Assembly: GCA_028538565.1 (NCBI GenBank)
Contig: JAPQWN010000011.1
Coordinates: 39,310,001 to 39,374,000 of the forward strand
Source: Umbellularia californica
Lineage: Eukaryota > Streptophyta > Magnoliopsida > Laurales > Lauraceae
DNA: 64,000 nucleotides
Reading direction: 5' to 3'
A program made the position numbers and the translations under genes. Positions 30,256-42,196 of the stretch are shown piece by piece. Position 1 is the first letter of the stretch, and every line of letters begins with the position of its first letter. The notes beneath the pieces were generated by a model. It saw only the letters and a list, made by a program, of their open reading frames with translations. It did not search any database and was not told where the DNA came from.

Positions 30256-33200
30256 ATGGGTAAAGACTCGTTTAGCCCATTGATGAGTATTCTTCGTGAG
30301 AACAAACTGACTGGCCCTAATTACGTAGACTGGAAGAGAAATCTTGACATAGTACTCACTGCTGAGGAGTACAAGTATGTCTTAATAGAAAATTGCCCTG
30401 ATATTGATGCTGATTCTACTGAAGACCAGTTAGAAGCTGAGAGGAAATGGAAGAAAGCGAATAACATGGCTAAATGTTACATGCTTGCTTCCATGTCCAA
30501 CGTGTTGCAAACACAGCACGAGCAAATGGACACAGCTTATGATATCATGATGTCCTTGTCTGAGATGTTGGCAGACAAAAGCAGACCAGCTAGGCAAATT
30601 GCCATCAGGACAATCATGAATACTAGGATGGCTGAAGGAACACCTGTCAGAGAGCATATGCTCAAGATGATGGATTGTTTCAATATTGCTGAGATTCTAG
30701 GGGCTGAGATTGATGCAGAAAGTCAAACTGACATGATTCTCGAAACTCTGTCGGAATCTTTCAATCAGTTCAAGCTCCATTTCAATATGAGCAAGATGAA
30801 CATGACTCTATCTGAGTTAATGAAAGAACTCCAGGCGGTAGAGGCTATCATGAAGCCCAAAGCCCAAGCTCATTTTTTCCAGTCTTCCTCTAAACTAAAC
30901 CCGAAAGGGAAGAAGTTCAAGAAGAAGCAGAATAAGGGAAAAGGACAGAAAAAGGGCAATGCTGGTAATAAGAAGGAAAAAGGTACAAATGAAAAGCCCA
31001 AAGGGAAATGCTTCAAGTGTGGCCTCAAAGGTCATTTGAAGAAAGATTGTCCTAAGCTCCTAGCCTCAGCTAAGAAAGGTACATCTTTTTCTTACTACAT
31101 TGAAACTTGTCTAGTGGTTGATTCTACTGATTCATGGATAGTAGACTCTGGAGCCACTAATCATATATGCAATTCATCGCAGGGGTTTCAGATAATGCGG
31201 AAACTTGAGAAAGGAGAGTTAGCCTTTAGAGTTGGAACTGGAGCTAAAGTTTGGGCAGATGCAGTAGGAGTTGTTTCTTTACAGTTTTCATGTGATAGGA
31301 TATTAGCTTTAAATAATGTTTTCTATGTTCCGGACATGAGGAACAATTTAATTTCAGTTTCCAGAGTTATTGAATTTAATTATTCAGTTTCTTTCCATTC
31401 TGGTGTTGATATCAGTAGAGATGAAAATATTATATGTTCCGGTAGAATGCATGATAACTTATTTTATATATATCCCATTGCTCCCACACTGCATAATGTA
31501 CAACAAGAAAGCTCAACTTCCCTTAAAAGGAAGGTATCTTCAATCAATGAAACTTATCTTTGGCACTTACGTTTGGGTCACATTAACCTAAAACGGATTC
31601 AGAGGCTGGTAGAAGATGGGCCCTTAAGCTCATTAGATTTCGAACCTTTTTCTCAGTGCGAATCTTGTCTCAAGGGAAAGATGACCAAACGGTCATTCTC
31701 TGGAAAAGGACTAAGGTCAAAAGAGTTGTTAGAATTGGTTCACACTGATGTATGTGGTCCTATGAACAAACTGGCTCGAGGAGGTTATGAGTATTACATC
31801 ACCTTCACAGATGATTACTCTAGGTATGGATATGTATACTTGATGCGACGCAAGTCTGAGGCGTTTGATAAGTTCAAACAATTCAAGGCTGAGGCGGAGT
31901 TACAACTAGGGAAACATATCAAAGCCCTTCGATCTGATCGAGGTGGCGAATACCTCCTGGGAGAGTTCAAGGAGTACCTCACACAACAAGGGATTGTGTC
32001 TCAGTTGTCTGCACCGGGCACACCCCAGCAAAATGGTGTAGCAGAGAGAAGAAACCGTACACTTCTTGATATGGTAAGGTCCATGATGAGTCATGCAACC
32101 CTACTTATATCTTTTTGGGGTTATGCCCTTGAAGTAGCAGCATACATTTTAAATCTGGTACCTTCTAAATCAGTACCTAGGACACCGCAAGAAATGTGGA
32201 CAGGTCGAAAACCTAGTTTGAAACACGTCCACATTTGGGGTTGTCCAGCCTATGTACTGAATGATAAAGCTACCAAGCTAGAACCCAGATCTGAAATGTG
32301 TTACTTCATTGGGTATCCTAAGGGAACAAGAGGAGGCATTTTTTATCATCCAAAGGAGCAAAAGGTGCTTATCAACACTCATGCTAGGTACTTGGAGGAT
32401 GATTGTATGATGCACCAAGAGCTTAGTTGTAAAGAAACCCTTGAGGAGATTCTTCCAGGATCTCCTATAACATCTGTACCAGATCCTAAGGTGGTAGAAG
32501 AACAGGATATTCCTTCTAACACTCCAGAGCCTCGTCGTAGTGGGAGAATTTCTAGACAGCCAGAAAGATATCTAGGAATCTCTGGTAACACAGATTCTGA
32601 AGATCTGGTTGAGGATCCTGCTAGTTACGATGAAGCAGTGACGGATATAGATGCTGACATGTGGCAACAAGCGATGAAATCTGAATTGGATTCTTTGTAT
32701 TCCAATCAAGTTTGGGAACTTGTGAATGCACCTGAAGGGGTTAAACCCATAGGGTGCAAATGGATTTACAAGAGAAAGAGAGGAGTGGATGGGAAGGTGG
32801 AAACCTTCAAAGCAAGACTGGTGGCAAAAGGATATACTCAGAAAGAGGGTATCGATTATGAGGAAACCTTTTCACCAGTGGCTATGCTTAAGTCCATAAG
32901 GATTCTCTTGGCCATCGCATGTCATTATGACTACGAGATATGGCAGATGGATGTCAAGACAGCTTTTCTTAATGGAAGTCTTGACGAATGCATCTATATG
33001 ATGCAACCAGAGGGTTTTATTGCTAGTAGCCAAGATAACATGGTTTGTAAACTTAAGAAGTCCATTTATGGACTTAAGCAAGCATCTAGAGCATGGAACA
33101 TCAAGTTTGATCAAGCAGTCAAATCTTTTGGCTTTGATCAAAACATTGATGAACCATGTGTGTATAAGAAAGGAAGTGGAAAAGCAGTTGCATTTTTGGT

Positions 33201-34191
33201 TCTGTATGTAGATGACATATTGCTCATTGGAAATGATGTAGGTATATTGTCATCCACAAAGGTTTGGTTATCCTCTCAATTTCAGATGAAGGATTTGGGT
33301 GATGCCAACTATATCTTAGGGATCAAGCTTTTGCGTGATCGTAAGAATAAGATGTTAGCATTATCCCAATCTTCGTATATTGAGAAGATACTGGTCAAGT
33401 TTAACATGCATGACTCCAAGAAGGGCTTGCTACCTTCAAGACATGGAGTACCACTATCTCGAGATCAAAGTCCTAAGACACCTGAAGAGATAGAGAGCAT
33501 GAAGAGGATTCCATATGCATCCGCTGTTGGAAGCCTCATGTATGCAATGTTATGTACTAGACCCGATATTTGTTTTGCCGTTGGCATGGTTAGCAGATAT
33601 CAGTCAAACCCTGGACCTATGCATTGGACAGCTGTTAAGCATATATTCAAGTATCTACGGAGAACAAAAGATTATATGCTAACCTATCAGGCAGATGATT
33701 TAACACCTTCGGGATATACAGATTCTGATTTTCAATCTGATAGAGATGCCAGTAAGTCTACTTCAGGATACGTCTTTACTCTGTCAGGTGGGGCTATATC
33801 ATGGAGAAGTATCAAGCAATCTTGCATTGCTGATTCTACCATGGAAGCAGAGTACGTGGCGGCATCAGAAGCTACGAAAGAAGCTGTATGGCTCAGAAAA
33901 TTCCTATTGGAATTGGAAGTTGTTCCTGCAGTTCAAAAGCCGATTGTCATGTACTGCGATAACACTGGTGCTGTAGCACAGTGCAAAGAGCCCAGGAATC
34001 ACAAGAAAGGCAAGCACATTAAGAGAAAGTACCACTTGATCCAGGAGTTCATCCAGGAAAGGGAAATAGTGGTGGAGCAGATTGCCTCAGCAGATAACTT
34101 AGCTGATCCTTTCACTAAGACTCTTACAGAGAAAGTGTTTTCTTCTCATGTTGAATCTATGGGTGTTAGGTTAGGTAGTAGTGATCTTTAG
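30256..34191 (+). CDS. Copia-1 gag-pol polyprotein, intact
   Basis: 1311 residues from ATG at 30256 (MGKDSFSPL); an in-frame ATG at 30199 would add 19 residues, but the later start fits gag better. Domains: gag; Lys-rich linker; zinc knuckle CFKCGLKGHLKKDC (about 252-265); aspartic protease WIVDSGATNH (about 292); GAG-pre-integrase (HLRLGHINLKRI); integrase with D in HTDVCGPM, D in RSDRGGEY and E in QNGVAERRN; reverse transcriptase from about 816 with YVDDIL (about 984); RNase H with TDSDF, MEAEYVAAS and YCDNTGA. Length and order are normal for Ty1/copia, and all catalytic residues are present, so it could encode active enzymes. It makes the virus-like particle proteins and copies and integrates the element. 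Confidence 0.97.
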   Translation: MGKDSFSPLMSILRENKLTGPNYVDWKRNLDIVLTAEEYKYVLIENCPDIDADSTEDQLEAERKWKKANNMAKCYMLASMSNVLQTQHEQMDTAYDIMMSLSEMLADKSRPARQIAIRTIMNTRMAEGTPVREHMLKMMDCFNIAEILGAEIDAESQTDMILETLSESFNQFKLHFNMSKMNMTLSELMKELQAVEAIMKPKAQAHFFQSSSKLNPKGKKFKKKQNKGKGQKKGNAGNKKEKGTNEKPKGKCFKCGLKGHLKKDCPKLLASAKKGTSFSYYIETCLVVDSTDSWIVDSGATNHICNSSQGFQIMRKLEKGELAFRVGTGAKVWADAVGVVSLQFSCDRILALNNVFYVPDMRNNLISVSRVIEFNYSVSFHSGVDISRDENIICSGRMHDNLFYIYPIAPTLHNVQQESSTSLKRKVSSINETYLWHLRLGHINLKRIQRLVEDGPLSSLDFEPFSQCESCLKGKMTKRSFSGKGLRSKELLELVHTDVCGPMNKLARGGYEYYITFTDDYSRYGYVYLMRRKSEAFDKFKQFKAEAELQLGKHIKALRSDRGGEYLLGEFKEYLTQQGIVSQLSAPGTPQQNGVAERRNRTLLDMVRSMMSHATLLISFWGYALEVAAYILNLVPSKSVPRTPQEMWTGRKPSLKHVHIWGCPAYVLNDKATKLEPRSEMCYFIGYPKGTRGGIFYHPKEQKVLINTHARYLEDDCMMHQELSCKETLEEILPGSPITSVPDPKVVEEQDIPSNTPEPRRSGRISRQPERYLGISGNTDSEDLVEDPASYDEAVTDIDADMWQQAMKSELDSLYSNQVWELVNAPEGVKPIGCKWIYKRKRGVDGKVETFKARLVAKGYTQKEGIDYEETFSPVAMLKSIRILLAIACHYDYEIWQMDVKTAFLNGSLDECIYMMQPEGFIASSQDNMVCKLKKSIYGLKQASRAWNIKFDQAVKSFGFDQNIDEPCVYKKGSGKAVAFLVLYVDDILLIGNDVGILSSTKVWLSSQFQMKDLGDANYILGIKLLRDRKNKMLALSQSSYIEKILVKFNMHDSKKGLLPSRHGVPLSRDQSPKTPEEIESMKRIPYASAVGSLMYAMLCTRPDICFAVGMVSRYQSNPGPMHWTAVKHIFKYLRRTKDYMLTYQADDLTPSGYTDSDFQSDRDASKSTSGYVFTLSGGAISWRSIKQSCIADSTMEAEYVAASEATKEAVWLRKFLLELEVVPAVQKPIVMYCDNTGAVAQCKEPRNHKKGKHIKRKYHLIQEFIQEREIVVEQIASADNLADPFTKTLTEKVFSSHVESMGVRLGSSDL

Positions 34192-34193
34192 TG

Positions 34194-34205
34194 CAAGTGG
34201 GAGTT
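34194..34205 (+). promoter_or_regulatory. polypurine tract of Copia-1
   Basis: CAAGTGGGAGTT between the polyprotein stop (34189-34191) and the 3' LTR start at 34206. Confidence 0.85.
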
Positions 34206-36133
34206 TGTTGGGATTGGTGTATGCCCTAAAGCCCACTAACTTCACTTTCATCTTCTGTTACTGGATATTTATTGGTTTATTAATGGAATGACTATTTTCT
34301 CTTTAAAACATGTATATATGTATGGTTGTATAAGGCCCATTGTTCCTAGTAAATAAATTAGGTGTGTAGCGGCTACACACAGATAGGTCTAATTCATTGA
34401 CACCGGAAACTACAAATTTGTTCATAACTGAGAGATGGAGTTGGGCACTTCATCTTGGTATAAGTTATAGTGAGATACTCCCCTGAATTCAGGGTGACTT
34501 ACCTAAGTCATGGGAGGTCTTTTCCGGATCTATCTCATTAGTGCATATGTCATGCATTGAACAGGACAATTGTAGGTGTGATCTATAATATAGTACTATC
34601 ACTGAGAGAGATCAAGTCACCTCGTGCTACTGAGTGACCAGTGCTCTTAATCTTGAACATTTGTGGATGAACTGACGAAGTCAAGTTCTTGTGCTTTAAT
34701 TCACTATGGGTGAGATCCTTCACATGGGTCAACATCTCTGCGTTTTAGGTACTTGGGCTTGATCAATTAGGATGTGCAAATGTAATATAGAATCTATGCC
34801 ATCTAGTGATGGATTGATCGTCCTCTTAGAATTATCCGATTGATCATCAAAATCTAAGATCTTAGTATATGCATGTTCCATATGGATATTAAACTTGTGG
34901 GTCGCTCCCTGGACCAAGAGAATGATATCTGCATTATGATCAAGTCTAGGATATGAAGTTCTAAGGTTGAGATGTAATCGAGAAGGTTGATAGTACATCA
35001 GATAACCTGACTTGATTATGGATGTTACATAGAGGGACACTTAGGTCATTTCACTTAGTAGGTCAAAGACAACCGTCATTTCCTGACGAGCTTATTATTA
35101 AATATTTGTCCCTGGAGTGCAACCTTAATTCTCTAGTGGAATGAGTTAAGGTTAAAATGGGCTTAATGTTGCTATGAGTTTAGCAAGGACATTTTGGTCA
35201 TTTTAGGAGCCAAGGGCAAATATGTCTTTTGGTCCCTTCTCTAGTCACTTTCCTATATTGGCATGGTTCACTAATTTGTTTAGTTGAAATGTGGTTGAAT
35301 TATTTTTATGGAAAAATAGTTTTGAGTTTAAATTCAAATAGGCCTTTGATGGCATGCATGAATTTAATTCTAGACAAATTATTAAAATGTGGGCCATGGT
35401 GTGGTTACAAAGGTGTGGGACGTCCAACATAGGAATTTCTAAGTGTGGGGTCTCCAACTTTGAGTAGGTCTCTCTACTTGGAAGGTTAGACTCCTCCTTG
35501 GATAAGTATTCCTATAATTTAGTTTCCTTTTCTAATTAGGAATGTATCTAAGAGGAAATTAATCTTAGGATTGAGGTTTCCTTTTAGGACTTCTAAGAGA
35601 ATTAGTAGGAGAAACTTATTGGAAAAGGATTCTTTGTGATTTACTTAAAAGGAGGAAGTACTCCTTTGGGCGTGAATGACAAGGAGAAAGCCCCACACGT
35701 CCAGCCCCTTCTCTCCTTTTTCTAGAGGAGATTTTCATCACATATTATTCAGAAAACCCTTCTACAAAACTAGATTAAGATCCCACAATCTTAGCCAATC
35801 AGATTTGGAAGTGAAATAGAGAAGAAGATCAAAGGCAACACTACTGCAGAAAATTCCAGCAACCTGTTGCAGAATTGCTAGTCTGAGTTCAGCCCTTTGC
35901 ATCTATTTTTCCAGAGATTTGAAGCTTCAATATCATCAAGGTATTAGTCTTCTACAATCTCCTTTAATTATACACATGTTGATCATGATTCGGTGGAGTT
36001 TTACATGGATTTTCATGGCTGTATTTCTGCTGCACCTTGCTGAAATCAGATTTGAAAAAAATCTGTCATGTTTCATTAAGCCATGGACGTCCCTTGTATG
36101 GGATGTATCAGATCTGAATCGTAAGTTCTTTCA
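34206..36133 (+). repeat. 3' LTR of Copia-1
   Basis: 1928 bp, ends TTCTTTCA at 36133, followed by the second CACTG. About 99% identical to the 5' LTR by manual comparison. Confidence 0.97.
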
Positions 36134-37932
36134 CACTGCTCAAGATGCTTCACCTCAATTTTCAGGTCATTTCGACATCGTTTGACCTAGTTTCGACGCT
36201 TAACGGAAAATCGGCTACAAAGTCTTCGGCTTTCCCGAAAAATGGGAAACTTTGTGCTCCGATTTCGCGCGGGTTCTCGTCAAGTTTTCTCCAAGAAAAT
36301 ATAGTCAATAATTTAGGAAAAATGACAAGAAAAATACAGAAGAAAAAAGGAACGAAAAAGACGGAAAATCGGCCGAAAACGAAGCTCGGCGACCAAAGGG
36401 GAAAAAACCCTACGGTCGCCGGCGACCGTGGGTGCATGGTCGCCCGGCGACCAGGCAAATCCGGGTCGCCGGATTTTGCACCAAAGTGTCCGTTTTTCAA
36501 TTCTTTTCGCGTTTCGGGTGTTCCGGCCTCTGTGATTTTCGGAAAATGCAATGTTTGATGCATGAAAACGACTGATCTACGTCGACATCTCGGATCCGCC
36601 GTCAAAAGCATGAAATCATCACCGATCGCCTCAAGATCGCCAACCGGCTGACCAAGAAAGTGCACTTTCTGTCCGACCGATCGTGAAATCGACAAAACAG
36701 ATGTCACCGGCCCGCCAACATCAATCAATTTCTGAAATCGCATCGCAATCCGACATCAAACAATGTGTGGATCTACTTGTGATGATCGCAACAAGAATCT
36801 CAAAAGGCGCAGCGCGGCCCGCGACTCTTCACATACCTCGGCGACCACTTAATGACGTTAATTGACCCGTTTATGACAACTTAATGCGGTCATTAACTCA
36901 TTATTTTGGACGGCCCAATCAGATTTAAGCATTTGGGAGTTACAAATCCAAGCAATCATGGCATTAAACCCATGAAACTCCCATCATCATGAAGCATAAA
37001 GGTGATTAAATGCCCACTACCTTCATCGGCCAATCACAAGCCTTGAAAAAGGAGTTACAAAATCAACTTGTAACTCCTCATCAATTCTTTCATCATGGCC
37101 ATCAATGCCAATAAACACCTCATGGCTACCAAAAGCCTATAAAATGAGGTCCATTCCAAGAAGAAAGCATGATAAAAATAGATCCCAAGTGCAAGCTCTG
37201 AACATCCAGAAAATCCAAGAGAGAGACGAAGTCCTGCTACTTTGCTCCCGGAAGCACCACAAGGTGATCAACGTCCCTTGGGGGGCCACCCCCCAAGGCC
37301 TCCTCCTCCAACATGGCCTAAACACGGCTTTTCAGCCCGTTTACTCGGTTTGTCATTGGATATAGGACCTTCTCTTGGTCCTTGTCCTTTAAAAAACTGA
37401 GGTTAGGAGCCAAGCCAAAGAATCAAAGCATCACATGTTCTCATTTGAAGGACGATGGCGAAGTCCATACATGACTTGCGACCGTCGATCTCAACGTGTC
37501 CCCACAATCTCCTGAGAAGTTAGATCACTTTTCCTACTTTTCTATTGTAGTTTGTATTTCTTAAAGAGACAAAAGAAATCACAATTCTTGTCTTTCATAT
37601 TTGATGAGTCTTGTAAAATCGCCTTTCACGGCAAAATCGCCTTTTACGGCAAACAAACAAAAACGCCTCCTACGGCATTCTAAAAAACAAACTTGTCTCT
37701 TTTCTTAATATTAATGCAATTTGAAAAGTTAGAAAAAATGATTGATTTCCTTTCCACTTGTGAAGGTGAATCTCTGGATTATCACCATTCCAAATTCCAA
37801 GTAGAAAGTAAATCTGGCATACCCGTACAAAAATGTTGATGCCCGAGATCTTCCTTCCTCCGCCGAGACCCAGGTCAGCCCCCGGGGTGCGGAGGGAGAG
37901 GATGGAAGATTCCCCCTTTTTCGGGTCCATCA
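36134..37932 (+). repeat. 3' LTR of Tat-A, right part
   Basis: It resumes after the duplicated CACTG (36134-36138) and runs to GGGTCCATCA at 37932, matching the 5' LTR to its end at 12869. It includes TATAAAAT at about 37138, the GCC/GGC short units (37620-37680) and the GC-rich end. Non-Tat sequence starts at 37933. Confidence 0.9.
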
Positions 37933-39294
37933 GTGGCCATGGTGAAGACAACTTTTATGATGGGATCTTGATTCAGGATTGCGTGGTCCCCAAGTAAACA
38001 TTGAAATATAAAATTAAAGGAAGAGGAGAGAGACTAACTTCATGGAATGTTAAAATCCCCTCCGGAGGAGTACTCTAGAGGTTCTAAATACCTTGAGGTT
38101 GTGCAACAACACCAATTTACAAAAGTACACTCTTCTCCTTAAAATGCAGGTATCTCCTTCTTCTCGTGCTTTTACCATCTCCTTTTCTCTTGTTTTTTGA
38201 CTTAATTCCTAGCGCCAATTTCTAACTTAAAAGGGCTTATTATAGGCTTGGAGGGCTTAACAATAGGTTGGGCATGACTCCACATGATATCCCCCACTTT
38301 CTACACTAAACAGGCAATTTTGGAAGGTGGGGTCTTAGGAACCATTTGTTTTTCCCAAGGGGCTCACGAAATATATCAGTTCTACTGAGGGGGGTCGTGA
38401 CAACTTTTTTGTGATCCCTGCATTACAGAATGTGGTGTAACTACTTCTAACTCCCAAGTAATGACTAACGAACCTGGGGGGTTGTGGAAAAGTGGTCTAC
38501 ATAGTGGCAACGTGTCAATTGTTTATTTATGACACGTGTCATGCATTTTTATGATTTAAATGGGTCAAACTTGAGTGTCATATGTCAGTCATAGGCTTGG
38601 ACACGTGTCAAAATGACTTGGCAACTTGTGGGACCCATTTGAAGTAAAAATAGGCCAAGGAGTCGTGGGACTTGACTTTACTAACAGGGGTGGGGGGACC
38701 CTTCTATTCTACCATAGGTCCCCCCCCCACAATTCTACTAGGGGGTTGCACAGTCTTTGGACCTGCGAACCTTGCACTATTTTTTTTTATCTCCATTTGC
38801 ATCAAAACTTTGAGAGGATGTGCTCCACGCATTCCTTGATAATTTTGAGCTAGATTTGGAGGCTTTAGATTTCTTGATAATCAAGAAGTGGGGCCCACAA
38901 ATACATGCACTGTTTTGGCGTCGAATGGTGTTTGATTCACTTGATTTTTGTTTGTTGACATGATTTAAATGACTCTTCCTTGTGTTTTTGAGTGATACAT
39001 TTAATCATTTGATGGTCGAATTGAATTTTGAGCACTAGGTTGACTTTGTTGGCCCTGTTTAGAGTCTAGTCCTCCTGGATTTGCTTTGTAGACCTTGTTT
39101 GTGGCATATCCTTTTCCTATCTATCTATCTTGAGTTTGATTTTTGTAGACCTTTTTTGTGGACTATCCTTCTAGTATTGAATTTTTTATGTGCTAATAAT
39201 TGATGTTCCCTTAGGGCATGTCCATGAGAAACTCTCCAATTTGAGATTTCTTCACTGCCCTCGGAAACTATTTGCAGATGTTTTAGGACTACCT
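37933..39294. other. intergenic DNA, nothing recognised
   Basis: Ordinary-composition DNA to the right of Tat-A. It has C- and G-runs (about 38690-38725) and several ACACGTGTCA-like words (about 38530-38610), but no reading frame, RNA gene or TE terminus that I can support. Confidence 0.5.
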
Positions 39295-41350
39295 TGATCA
39301 GCGAATGTAAGAATCTGTAGGGTCCATCCCTTTCCTGACCAAAGACGAGAGAACGGACGTTTTTCTTTTGTGTATAGGTATGCCAAATTTTCTATTTTAC
39401 TTGAAAATAGCAAGCGGTGATCCGTAGATCAACCTTTTCATGCAGAAAAGAAAATAAAATTTTTATAACTTTTATTGCATACGTGCTAGAAAAGAGATTT
39501 AATTTGAGTTTCTAATGCCGTGAAAAGCGAAATTCATTTATTTGCTATGACAGGTGTTATTTTTGCCGTGAAAGGCGATTTTTGGTACCATGAAAGGCGA
39601 TTTACAATTCTCATAAAAAAAAGACAAGACATGTGATTTCTTTTTTGTGTATCTTTAAAAATACAAATACAATAAGAAGAAAGAAAAGAAGATTTGACTT
39701 TTCAAGAGATTGGGGGTACTTGTTCAGATTGATGGTTGCAAACCATGTTTGGGCTTCGCTGTGATCCCTCTGATGATAACAGTAGATGGTTCTAATTCTT
39801 TTGATGAGGCTTGATCCTCAGATTTTTAGAGGACATGGATCTAGGAGAGATCCTATATCTAATAAAAATCCAGGTAGATGTGCGAAAGAGTTGCGTCTAA
39901 GCCATGGGGATAGCATGAGAGGGCCTGGGGGCCGGGGGTGAGGTCTTTAATCACCTTGTGGTGGTGGATGTTGCAGACTTTCCTTCTACAAAGGACGGAC
40001 CGTCGTAGGAGGATAGTGGCAACCCTGGAAGAGCGTGCAATGGTAAAAAAAAAACCTTAGAATCGTGGAAATGGCCTTCTTTCATAGGCTTTTGCGTGGC
40101 ATATGGGAATTTTATGGGCTTTAAATGCATTAATGCTCCATGATTTGAGGAGTTATACATTTTGAATTAATGGTTTTATAACTCATTTTTCTTGAGTCTC
40201 GATTGGTCGTTGGAGAATAATGGGTCATTATTCGCATTTAATATTCATGATGGAAGGAGCTACATGGTTTAATACGATAATTGAGTTGGTTGTAATTCTC
40301 ATTTCTTAGATTTTGATTGGGCCATCCATGATAATGGATAATTAAACACATTAATTTGTCATAAAAATGAGTCATCAACCGCATTAAGTGGCCGCCGAAG
40401 TACTTGAAGAGTCGCCGGCTATGACATCGCTTTTGAAATTCTACGCGTAACGTAGTAAGCCTTGATAGACGACAGATTTTCATACATCAATTGTTGTCGG
40501 ATGATCATTCAATTTCAAACATTGATTGTTGTCGATGGGCCAATACCATCAGTCTTGTTGATTTCTCGATCAGTAGGCAGAAGGTATGCTTTCTTGGTTG
40601 GCCAAAAGACGATTTCAAGGTGTCTGACGATGAACCCATTATTTTGACGACAAATCCGTGATGTTGTCAAAGAACGACGGATTTCAACTCAGAAAATCAG
40701 ATTTTCAGAAAATCATAGAGGCCAAAAGACTCGAAAAAGAAAAAATGACCCAAAAATGGGTTTACGAGGAAATCTGACGACCAAGGGGCTGTTTTGCCCG
40801 ATTGGACGCTTTTTGGGCCTTTTTTCTAATTTTTATTTTTGGCTTATTTATTCTGGTATTTTTGTACAATTTACGGCATGATTTACCTACAGAAGACTTG
40901 ACAAGAAGCCGTGTAAAATAAGGGGCAAAGTTTCTGACTTTTCGAGAAAGCCAAAGACTTTGTTGTGTAGGGGTGCCGATTTGTCGCTAGAAGCCAAAAC
41001 TGGGTCAAAAAGTGTCGAAATGACCTGAAATTTGAGGTGAAGCTTCATGGAAAAGAAATAAAACCGACTATAGCTTTAACTTGAATTTCGAAGCCGCTAG
41101 GAGTTCTATCGCTAATAGACTTAATTCAGTCACAAAGGAGATGTTGCGCTTTGATGTACAGTCAAACGATGTCCGATTGATCTGCGATTTGATAGGGAGC
41201 CTTATGGGACCATTTTAATATGATCCATCACTCTGATTTGCAAATAATGATCCTGAGAGGCTCCACCACCAGGCTACCTCGTTTAGCTACCGAGGGACCA
41301 AATATGGGTCAAATGATGTCGAAATGACTTGAAACTTAATCACTGATAGG
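39295..41350 (-). repeat. old diverged Tat LTR (probably solo)
   Basis: Collinear with the minus-strand LTR at 1820-4454 but much diverged. Examples: TTCTTTTGTGTATAGGTATGCCAAATTTT (39364 on), CCGTGAAAGGCGATTT (39561 on), and the U3-repeat echoes TCGAAATGACCTGAAATTTGAGG (41015) and AAACGATGTCCGATTGA (41165). No internal region flanks it, so a solo LTR or a truncated relic is likely. The outer about 100-150 bp on the right are not recognisable. Confidence 0.75.
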
Positions 41351-42191
41351 CGGACTTGCAGTGGTCTCACCGTCGTAGAAGAAACACAGTCGCTGTAGCA
41401 GCAACGACATGGCTGTAGATGGAAGGGACGACCTCAGCTCTATCCGTTCCTGTTAGTGTTGCTCCTCTCAAAGTTTTTAAAAAAAAAGGAAGAAAAACAA
41501 AGAACAAGATCGGGATGACGAACCTCGTTTGTAAGGCCGAAACTACTATTCCCTTTATCGTGCAACGGCCACCTACGATGAATTTTTCGGTAAAATCTTA
41601 TTAAAAGAAAAAACTCCAAATAACAAAAGACACTCTAATGAAAATGGGAGCAACCCAAAGTTCACAAGCCCATTAAGAGTTGGCCCTATACGCCCGCAAT
41701 CCTTTATCCGAAAAAATAATCCACCAACCCAATATGTATGTACCTTTGTCTTATATAAATGATTAAATTTAAGGAGGAATTAACTATCACCGTAATATAG
41801 GGGTTTTGACATATTGGTTCACCTCAGATTTTATTTTCCCAATTTCATGACTCAAATTTACATAATATCACTAGAGTCGTTTGACTCTGGTCAACCCTCT
41901 TTTATTAAATTTTTTTCACCATATCCCATGATATTGTGGGAATTTTCAATTTTTGTATCATATGTTTTTTTCGCAATTAATGAAGAAATTTATTTTTTTC
42001 TATAAAACACAAAATCTGACATTTTGTGAAGAGTAAATACACATTTGATCACCATTTCTCAGATTTTATCATTTGAAGAAAAAAAAAACCTTTCTAAGAT
42101 GCTACATAAATGCCATGATATTATGGGATCCGGAGCAAAAGATTAAAAATAAAAAATAAAAGTTGAGTCGCTGAAGTTTTTTCTCAGATTA
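41351..42191. other. intergenic DNA, nothing recognised
   Basis: AT-rich DNA between the old LTR and Copia-2. No credible reading frame, repeat array or element end found. Confidence 0.5.
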
Positions 42192-42196
42192 AGGTG

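Larger units (their letters stand above)
26579..36133 (+). mobile_element. Copia-1: complete young Ty1/copia retrotransposon
   Basis: A 9555-bp element with 1930- and 1928-bp LTRs (TGTTGGGATT...TTCTTTCA), flanked by the 5-bp target duplication CACTG (26574-26578 and 36134-36138). It has the initiator-Met type primer site, a long leader, one intact polyprotein and a polypurine tract. By eye the LTRs differ at about 16 bases and one small indel, so they are roughly 99% identical, indicating a recent insertion. Of the lineages I can compare, the Angela/TAR/Tork group seems nearest; I have not resolved it. Confidence 0.97.
10387..37932 (+). mobile_element. Tat-A: nearly complete Tat-type retrotransposon, interrupted by Copia-1
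   Basis: The order is 5' LTR (first 26 bp missing), short leader, degenerate gag/PR/RT/RNH/aRNH/INT, repeat-rich spacer, antisense PMD gene, spacer, polypurine tract and 3' LTR. The second, archaeal-type RNase H after the RT-linked one marks the Tat lineage. Without the 9.55-kb Copia-1 it is about 18 kb. The two LTRs differ clearly by eye (roughly 12 changes in the first 155 comparable bases), so it is older than Copia-1. The left target duplication is not visible because Tat-B sits in the 5' LTR. Confidence 0.85.

Noticed and set aside
36162..36743. Minus-strand open frame of 193 codons in the Tat-A 3' LTR
   Set aside because: It is within the LTR, crosses the palindromic block, and has no domain or conservation in the other LTRs at the same length.
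38626..38853. Open frame of 75 codons in the intergenic flank
   Set aside because: Runs through C- and T-homopolymers, has no domain and no supporting promoter or splice context.
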